Part shown: positions 14,276-18,435 of the stretch, one piece after another
Layout: every line of letters begins with the position of its first letter
How positions within the stretch are numbered: the first letter of the stretch is position 1
Assembly: GCA_043772905.1 (NCBI GenBank)
Contig: JAYVFS010000339.1
Location: forward strand, 1 to 22,426
Reading direction: 5' to 3'
From: JAAFJT01 sp043772905
Lineage (GTDB): Bacteria; Bacteroidota; Bacteroidia; Chitinophagales; Saprospiraceae
Length of the DNA stretch: 22,426 nucleotides
Made by a program: the position numbers and the translations under genes
The notes under the pieces: generated by a model
Database searches by the model: none
What the model saw: only the letters and a program-made list of their open reading frames with translations
What the model was told of the DNA's origin: nothing

Positions 14276-14872
14276 ATGAAAACGATGCAAATGAATGTTT
14301 CGGTTTTAGCCATAATGGTGTCCTTGTTTTTGATCCCCTCAGTATCAAATGCTCAAATTCAGTTTGGCATCCGTGCGGGATTGAACGCAACCAATGTTTC
14401 TTTTAAAACTTTGCCGAATAAAAGCGAACGGTTTGGTTATCACGTAGGTGTTTTCGCCGATGTGCCTATTTCGCCTGGTTTTGTATCCCTACAACCCGAA
14501 ATAAGCTATTCAACGCAAGGAACAGCCTTCAAACCAGGCAATGAGCGTCAAACATTGAACTTAAATTATGTTGACTTATTCCTGCCCGTTGCTTTTAAGT
14601 TGAGTATGTTTGACTTACAAGTCGGTCCTTTTGCTTCATACATGACTTCTAAACCTGATTTCACCTATTATAGTGATAACAAAGTCTATACTGATGGTTT
14701 TAAAAAGTATGATGTCGGTCTAACAGGTGGTTTGAGTATGAATATCAATAAATTAATGATTGGTCTCCGTTACAATCAAGGGTTTGTAGATATTACACAA
14801 GATAATGCGCGCGCCGTTCTGGGGAGCGGCAAAAACGCAGTCGGTCAAGTTTCTGTGGGATATAAGTTCTAA
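14276..14872 (+). CDS. outer-membrane beta-barrel protein (PorT-like)
   Basis: A 198-residue protein with a cleavable signal peptide ending VSNA-Q. The mature part starts IQFGIRAGLNATNV and has alternating strands such as FGYHVGVFADVPI, FVSLQPEISYST, NLNYVDLFLPVAFK and LQVGPFASYM. It ends with VGQVSVGYKF, a C-terminal Phe as expected for outer-membrane barrels. It fits the small 8-strand barrel families (PF13568-like) common in Bacteroidota; the substrate is unknown. Unusually, the last codons of the signal peptide are the poly-C word itself (14335-14345). A terminator follows the stop. Confidence 0.85.
   Translation: MKTMQMNVSVLAIMVSLFLIPSVSNAQIQFGIRAGLNATNVSFKTLPNKSERFGYHVGVFADVPISPGFVSLQPEISYSTQGTAFKPGNERQTLNLNYVDLFLPVAFKLSMFDLQVGPFASYMTSKPDFTYYSDNKVYTDGFKKYDVGLTGGLSMNINKLMIGLRYNQGFVDITQDNARAVLGSGKNAVGQVSVGYKF
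14335..14345 (+). repeat. poly-C/CAGTAT word inside coding sequence
   Basis: CCCCTCAGTAT encodes part of IPSVS at the end of the beta-barrel signal peptide. It is one of two copies within a gene and the only one in the sense direction. Confidence 0.7.
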
Positions 14873-14904
14873 AAGAATTTATAATCCATACATGAACATT
14901 GAAT

Positions 14905-14944
14905 AGCGGGAGAGGTAATTATGTCTCTTCCGCTTCTTTTTTTA
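14905..14944 (+). terminator. intrinsic terminator after the beta-barrel gene
   Basis: AGCGGGAGAG pairs with CTCTTCCGCT (one G-T wobble) around a 10-nt loop and is followed by a long T-tract. Confidence 0.8.
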
Positions 14945-14956
14945 AAAATCAAAATC

Positions 14957-15370
14957 ATGAAAAATCTATATAGGCATATCGAAAAATTTTTTGAAAAACT
15001 AACCGCCGTCATAACGACAATACTCGGTAGCTCTATCACTTTTATACTGGCGTTGGGCATGATCATATACTTTTTGAGTAATAGGGCATTTCATGCGCAC
15101 GACATTCAAGAGTTCATCAGAGATGTCATTCACTCTGTTACTTTTTTGAGTTTATTTATCATTCAAAAAGAATTTAACCGCTTTTCTGCCGCCCTGCATC
15201 TAAAAGTTAACGAGCTTGTTGCGTCTCACAAGCCTGCCAACAATGAAGTCATCAATATAGAGGAAAAAACAGAACAGGAAATAACCGAATTGGCAAAAGA
15301 ATATAAAGAACGCGCTGAAAAAGCTAATCCGAAGGATAGCAAAGTTAAAAATTTCACTTCCCTTTATTAA
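14957..15370 (+). CDS. low-affinity iron permease-like membrane protein
   Basis: A 137-residue protein with two N-terminal membrane helices (about 20-42 and 55-72), written GSSITFILALGMIIYFLS and VIHSVTFLSLFIIQKEFN. The layout (a cytoplasmic start FFEKLTAVITTILGS, a second helix ending IQKEFNRFSAALHLKVNELV) matches the low-affinity iron permease-like family. Members are short two-helix proteins whose transport activity is unproven. The C-terminus is a charged helix rich in Glu and Lys. An ATG at 14921 lies in the terminator stem of the previous gene and gives an odd N-terminus, so ATG 14957 is chosen. It is followed 11 nt later by the next gene. Confidence 0.7.
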   Translation: MKNLYRHIEKFFEKLTAVITTILGSSITFILALGMIIYFLSNRAFHAHDIQEFIRDVIHSVTFLSLFIIQKEFNRFSAALHLKVNELVASHKPANNEVINIEEKTEQEITELAKEYKERAEKANPKDSKVKNFTSLY

Positions 15371-15381
15371 AAAACGTTAAA

Positions 15382-15951
15382 ATGAAAAAGAACTCCTTTA
15401 TCGCCATTGGTCTTTTGCTGGTTGCAGCATGGTTTACATTTACAAATCAGTCCTTAGGAAAAATGATGGCTTTTAATCGCGAATGGGCAGGCGAAACCGT
15501 GGATTTAACCCAAATATTGGGCAAAAACCTCAATATCGCTTGCGATGAAGACCGCCTATCCTTAACGATAACCTACAATCCTGTTAACCAATTCAATGAT
15601 ATTAAAAATCAATATGGCGACACTTTGCTCTATGGTCGTGTCGTACAATACGAAAAGCTTTATGTTCTGAGTTTGCCGACACACAGTGGCTTATTCGATA
15701 TCAGTGCCATAGACATTCAACTTGATTGCATCACAGGTTTGAAAACAGCCCGCAAACAAATGGATGCTTTGTCGAACGACATAAAAGCACGTCAATATCC
15801 AGAGTTGATATGCAAAACGTGTACAAATCCGTCTATTTTGGCAGTAAACGAAGCGGTTTTGTATGGTTTTTATCAAAAATTCTTAGACCATTCACCCCGC
15901 TATTTTTACGAAGAATCGCCACACGAAAGCAAAACACTCTTACTGCAATGA
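15382..15951 (+). CDS. membrane-anchored or exported protein, unknown family
   Basis: A 189-residue protein that I do not recognise. Residues 5-21 (SFIAIGLLLVAAWFTFT) form a signal peptide or membrane anchor. The rest is soluble, probably periplasmic, with GKNLNIACDEDRLSLTITYN at 47-66 and four cysteines (54, 116, 144 and 147); the last two form a CKTC motif near 144 that could bind metal or form a disulphide. It follows the iron-permease-like gene by 11 nt and may be its partner. The CKTC motif and the neighbour suggest a metal or redox role, but this is inference only. Confidence 0.75.
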   Translation: MKKNSFIAIGLLLVAAWFTFTNQSLGKMMAFNREWAGETVDLTQILGKNLNIACDEDRLSLTITYNPVNQFNDIKNQYGDTLLYGRVVQYEKLYVLSLPTHSGLFDISAIDIQLDCITGLKTARKQMDALSNDIKARQYPELICKTCTNPSILAVNEAVLYGFYQKFLDHSPRYFYEESPHESKTLLLQ

Positions 15952-16025
15952 TGAATGATAAATTATGAATGATGAATAAAGCGACCCCTCAGTATTCATC
16001 ATTTATCATTCATATTTCATCATTC
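15950..16025. terminator. word-repeat hairpin with poly-C word in the loop
   Basis: The left arm repeats ATGATGAATGATAAA; the right arm repeats TTTATCATTCAT. The loop contains the poly-C/CAGTAT word at 15985-15995. The hairpin overlaps the preceding stop and ends just before module 6. Confidence 0.65.
15985..15995 (+). repeat. poly-C/CAGTAT word in a hairpin loop
   Basis: CCCCTCAGTAT occupies the loop and first arm bases of the word-repeat hairpin at 15950-16025. Confidence 0.75.
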
Positions 16026-16032
16026 CCAAACA

Positions 16033-16100
16033 ATGTGTGAATCATGTAATTTATTTAAAAAATCATGTAACACATAACCCCGTAGTTACACCCACCTTTG
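16033..16100 (+). promoter_or_regulatory. regulon operator-promoter module 6
   Basis: ATGTGTGA box, two identical half-sites ATCATGTAA (16041 and 16062), 23-bp gap, CCACCTTTGCATCG with TTTG at 16097-16100. It drives the first CsbD gene. Confidence 0.9.
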
Positions 16101-16105
16101 CATCG

Positions 16106-16125
16106 TTGTAAAAATTCATTTACAA
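16106..16125 (+). promoter_or_regulatory. leader stem-loop of the first CsbD mRNA
   Basis: TTGTAAA and TTTACAA enclose AATTCA. With transcription starting just after TTTG this would be at the extreme 5' end of the mRNA. Similar stem-loops occur at 16499-16518, 16890-16909 and 6623-6644. Confidence 0.55.
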
Positions 16126-16142
16126 TTAAAAAATTGAAAAAT

Positions 16143-16328
16143 ATGAATACCACCGAATTGAAAGGAAACTGGAAGGAGCAAAAAGGTAAGCTCAAACAAA
16201 AATTTGCCACATTGACGGATGATGACTTAATGTTCGCCGAAGGCAAAAAAGATGAAATGATGGGCAAACTCGAAATCAAACTCGGCAAATCAAAAGAAGA
16301 ATTGCATAAGATTCTCGAGGAACTTTAA
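16143..16328 (+). CDS. CsbD family stress protein, copy 1
   Basis: A 61-residue protein: ELKGNWKEQKGKLKQKFATL followed by TDDDLMFAEGKKDEMMGKLE and a C-terminal helix GKSKEELHKILEEL. It has the CsbD signature of W...KG...Q.....T..D....G..D...G.L....G. CsbD proteins are small, charged, cytoplasmic and induced by general stress (sigma-B in Bacillus); the biochemical role is unknown. ATG 16143 is chosen; an upstream in-frame non-ATG start at 16098 lies in the promoter. The neighbouring copy shares 55 of 61 residues, and the upstream module is duplicated with it. Confidence 0.92.
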   Translation: MNTTELKGNWKEQKGKLKQKFATLTDDDLMFAEGKKDEMMGKLEIKLGKSKEELHKILEEL

Positions 16329-16329
16329 A

Positions 16330-16420
16330 AAAGTGAAAAATGAAAAGTTATAAGTGAAAAGTTATAAGTGAAAAGTTATAAGTACCCCCCACTTTTCACT
16401 TATAACTTTTCACTTATCAC
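16330..16420. terminator. word-repeat hairpin, GTGAAAAGTTATAA type
   Basis: Three or more copies of AAGTGAAAAGTTATAAG on the left pair with CTTATAACTTTTCACTT on the right; the loop includes a run of six C. It separates the two CsbD cassettes. Confidence 0.7.
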
Positions 16421-16425
16421 TCAAT

Positions 16426-16493
16426 AAGTGTGAATCATGTAATTAATTTAAAAAATCATGTAACACTTATCGGCGTAGCAATACCCACCTTTG
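16426..16493 (+). promoter_or_regulatory. regulon operator-promoter module 7
   Basis: AAGTGTGA box, two identical half-sites ATCATGTAA (16434 and 16455), 23-bp gap, CCACCTTTGCACTG with TTTG at 16490-16493. It drives the second CsbD gene. Confidence 0.9.
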
Positions 16494-16498
16494 CACTG

Positions 16499-16518
16499 TT
16501 GTAAAAATTCATTCACAA
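16499..16518 (+). promoter_or_regulatory. leader stem-loop of the second CsbD mRNA
   Basis: TTGTAAAAATTCATTCACAA, the same element as in copy 1 with one arm changed (TTTACAA to TTCACAA). The stem is therefore weaker here. Confidence 0.45.
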
Positions 16519-16534
16519 TTAAAATTTTAAAAAT

Positions 16535-16720
16535 ATGAACGGCACTGAATTGAGAGGCATCTGGGATGAGCAAAAAGGTAAGCTCAAACAAAAATTTGCT
16601 GAATTGACAGATGATGACTTACTGTTTGCAGAAGGCAAAAAAGATGAGATGATGGGCAAACTCGAAATCAAACTCGGCAAATCAAAAGAAGAATTGCATA
16701 AAATTCTCGAGGAGCTTTAA
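16535..16720 (+). CDS. CsbD family stress protein, copy 2
   Basis: A 61-residue CsbD protein that differs from copy 1 at six positions: G3, R7, I9, D11, E23 and L30. The changes are concentrated in the N-terminal third, while residues 31-61 are identical. The tandem arrangement of promoter module, leader stem-loop, gene and hairpin shows that the whole cassette was duplicated. Expression should follow module 7, so both copies probably respond to the same signal and raise dosage; specialisation of the N-terminus is possible. The CsbD role in the cell is unknown. Confidence 0.92.
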   Translation: MNGTELRGIWDEQKGKLKQKFAELTDDDLLFAEGKKDEMMGKLEIKLGKSKEELHKILEEL

Positions 16721-16815
16721 TAAGTGAAAAGTGGAAAGTGATAAGTGGAAAGTGATAAGTGCCCCCTCCACTTATCACTTATCACTTTCCACTTTTCACT
16801 TATATCTTTTCACTT
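16718..16815. terminator. word-repeat hairpin, GTGGAAAGTGATAA type
   Basis: Copies of GTGGAAAGTGATAAGT on the left pair with ACTTATCACTTTCCAC on the right around a C-rich loop (GCCCCCTCC). It overlaps the stop of CsbD copy 2 and ends 5 bp before module 8. Confidence 0.7.
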
Positions 16816-16819
16816 AACA

Positions 16820-16887
16820 ATGTGTGAATTATGTAATTATTATTCAAAATTATGTAACAATGAGTTGCATTAAAGTACCCACCTTCG
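16820..16887 (+). promoter_or_regulatory. regulon operator-promoter module 8
   Basis: ATGTGTGA box, two identical half-sites ATTATGTAA (16828 and 16849), 23-bp gap, CCACCTTCG where TTCG (16884-16887) replaces TTTG. The changed -7 base may weaken this promoter. It drives the 58-residue gene. Confidence 0.85.
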
Positions 16888-16889
16888 TA

Positions 16890-16909
16890 TTGTGGAAATT
16901 CATTCACAA
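16890..16909 (+). promoter_or_regulatory. leader stem-loop of the 58-residue gene mRNA
   Basis: TTGTGGAAATTCATTCACAA, the same type of 5' stem-loop as the CsbD leaders, with a partly paired stem. Confidence 0.45.
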
Positions 16910-16926
16910 TTTAAAAATAACAGAAA

Positions 16927-17103
16927 ATGAGCAAGGATAAAGGCGTTAAAAATATCAAAAAAGCACCCGCAGATAAGTCTTTGGCTAATAAAAAAGCTTC
17001 TGACTACAAAAGTGAAAGCAAAAGTGGGCTAAGCAATCAATCAAACTTAGATGCTTTTAAAACAAAGCCAGAACCGAAAGCAGACAAAAAACAGAAATCT
17101 TAA
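16927..17103 (+). CDS. small Lys-rich stress-regulon protein
   Basis: A 58-residue protein from ATG 16927 to TAA 17101-17103. It starts SKDKGVKNIKKAPADKSLAN, continues KKASDYKSESKSG and ends in KPEPKADKKQKS. It is very basic, has no hydrophobic segment and is probably disordered, so it could bind nucleic acid. Similar short proteins with KNIKKAPAD and SDYKSE segments occur in Bacteroidota as far as I recall; none has a known role. It is preceded by module 8 at the same distance (40 nt) as the other regulon genes, which is the best support that it is real. Confidence 0.8.
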   Translation: MSKDKGVKNIKKAPADKSLANKKASDYKSESKSGLSNQSNLDAFKTKPEPKADKKQKS

Positions 17104-17112
17104 TCGAAGATA

Positions 17113-17124
17113 CCCCCTCAGTAT
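17113..17124 (+). repeat. poly-C/CAGTAT word
   Basis: Perfect CCCCCTCAGTAT, 9 nt after the stop of the Lys-rich protein and 85 nt before the next gene. Confidence 0.8.
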
Positions 17125-17208
17125 AATAGGGAATTATGGATGCTGCATGGTGGTGATTTAACCTAATTAATAGGCTGATTTATCGGCATTGAAAAAACAA
17201 ACTATAAC

Positions 17209-17649
17209 ATGCACATCAATAATCATCAACCCACTACAGGCAATACTTGTATGTCTGTCCAAAATAAGGCTACAACATGGGCGCAGGTTTACGATAACCA
17301 TGCGCCCATGTTGTATGGCATAATCCTTAAAATGACTGATGATGAATCAATCACTGAAAATATATTAGTGGAAGCATTTGACGAGTTACATGCTGAAAAT
17401 ACGCTTGGAGAGATAAATGCTTTGGTTTGCATTCGGTGTGCCTACAAAAAAACGTTTAAATACTTGACGGATAGAGGCTTAGCTGTTCATAACAAGCCTT
17501 TATTTGATAAAAACTGCCCTTGTGTCAATCAATTTTATATCAAAGGAATGAATTTAGAGAAAATTATTGTAGATTTAGAGATAACAAAAGAAGAGGCATT
17601 AAATAAGCTGCGAGCAGAATTTAAATATCTCCGTGGTCAGTATAAATAA
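17209..17649 (+). CDS. degenerate ECF-sigma-like protein B
   Basis: A 146-residue protein. TTWAQVYDNHAPMLYGIILK then MTDDESITENILVEAFDEL (about 22-60) align with ECF sigma region 2, and CAYKKTFKYL near 78 with the helix after it. A C-terminal LEKIIVDLEITKEEALNKLR resembles region 4 (L.EIA..L.IT...V..RL..A). It is shorter than a true ECF factor (about 170-190) and lacks clear -10 recognition residues. The relative at 9871 shares the N-terminal pattern. The start may be 17209 or ATG 17251. The coding sequence contains a 15-bp perfect inverted repeat (17271-17315). The AraC-type gene begins 12 nt downstream, so both are probably in one operon. Confidence 0.7.
   Translation: MHINNHQPTTGNTCMSVQNKATTWAQVYDNHAPMLYGIILKMTDDESITENILVEAFDELHAENTLGEINALVCIRCAYKKTFKYLTDRGLAVHNKPLFDKNCPCVNQFYIKGMNLEKIIVDLEITKEEALNKLRAEFKYLRGQYK
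17271..17315 (+). repeat. 15-bp perfect inverted repeat within a coding sequence
   Basis: The arm TACAACATGGGCGCA (17271-17285) is perfectly complementary to 17301-17315. The 15-nt loop has a further GGTT/AACC pairing with one bulged A. It lies 62 nt into the frame, or 20 nt after ATG 17251, where a strong mRNA hairpin could affect translation. Confidence 0.85.
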
Positions 17650-17661
17650 AAAACAGAACCT

Positions 17662-18231
17662 GTGAAACTCTACATCAAATACATGTTAAGCGCACGCTGT
17701 AAAGCAGCCGTTAAACGCATTTTAAAAGAACTCGAACTTCATTTCATCATCGTTGATTTGGGAGAAGTCGAGATAATGGAAAATATCACGACGGCAGAAC
17801 GAGACGAATTGAGAATCGCTCTGTCCGATTCAGGATTTGAATTAATGGACGATAAAAGAGCCATTTTGATTGAAAAAATAAAAAATACCATTGTTCAAAT
17901 GGTGCATCATACGGAGACTGACGATAATATTAAAATCAATTTTTCTAATTACCTAAGTGAAAAATTGAGCCATGACTATACTTATATGGCAAATCTTTTT
18001 TCAGAAGTACAAGGCTCAACGATTGAACAATTCATCATATCACATAAAGTTGAACGCATCAAAGAGTTGATTATTTATGGTGAATTGAACATTACGGAAA
18101 TTGCTTGGAAAATGAATTACAGCAGCGTGGCGCATTTGTCCAATCAATTTAAAAAGGTGACTGGGCTTTCGCCTTCTCAATTTAAACAATTGAAAGAAAA
18201 AAAGCGAAATCTGGTGGAAGATGTTGGTTAA
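17662..18231 (+). CDS. AraC-type transcription regulator with N-terminal small domain
   Basis: A 189-residue protein. The C-terminal part (about 100-185) is an AraC-type double helix-turn-helix: FIISHKVERIKELIIYGELN, ITEIAWKMNYSSVAHLSNQF then KKVTGLSPSQFKQLKEKK. The N-terminal part has no cupin; KLYIKYMLSARCKAAVKRIL and VDLGEVEIMENITTAERDEL look like a small alpha/beta, ferredoxin-like domain with one Cys. This architecture is common in Bacteroidota. The GTG at 17662 is chosen since the KLYIKYM start is what I expect from relatives; ATG 17683 is the alternative. AraC-type proteins bind direct repeats about 21 bp apart, which is the spacing in the eight regulon modules. No module lies upstream of this gene itself. 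Confidence 0.88.
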   Translation: MKLYIKYMLSARCKAAVKRILKELELHFIIVDLGEVEIMENITTAERDELRIALSDSGFELMDDKRAILIEKIKNTIVQMVHHTETDDNIKINFSNYLSEKLSHDYTYMANLFSEVQGSTIEQFIISHKVERIKELIIYGELNITEIAWKMNYSSVAHLSNQFKKVTGLSPSQFKQLKEKKRNLVEDVG

Positions 18232-18298
18232 TGATGAATGATGAATAAATGTAGATTTAGGAAATCTTGCTCAAATCACTAAAATGTCGCTTTATTTT

Positions 18299-18310
18299 AT
18301 ACTGAGGGGG
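18299..18310 (-). repeat. poly-C/CAGTAT word, reverse orientation
   Basis: Perfect ATACTGAGGGGG, the complement of CCCCCTCAGTAT. It is the only intergenic copy in reverse, about 50 bp before the palindrome copy 2. The bases around it (18232-18248) also hold one unpaired arm of a word-repeat hairpin (ATGATGAATGATGAATAAA). Confidence 0.75.
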
Positions 18311-18358
18311 TATAAATTTTAGATAAAAATTCGGAATTATCTATTTATTGGTTTTTCG

Positions 18359-18391
18359 ACGTTCGGGGAACTTTAAAAGTTCCCCGAACGT
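18359..18391. repeat. long perfect palindrome, copy 2
   Basis: Two 16-bp arms, ACGTTCGGGGAACTTT and its complement, around a central A. The 29-bp core is identical to the palindrome at 6563-6599. It ends 45 nt before the kinase ATG. Confidence 0.85.
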
Positions 18392-18435
18392 GGGTGTTGT
18401 TCCAATTAGATAATTCCCTGAAAAATATAACGAAG

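Noticed and set aside
4749..16887. Reading the repeated module as a CRISPR array or a transposon end
   Set aside because: Copies are kilobases apart, always just upstream of starts, and the conserved parts are half-sites and a TTTG promoter rather than a repeat-spacer pattern or terminal repeat.
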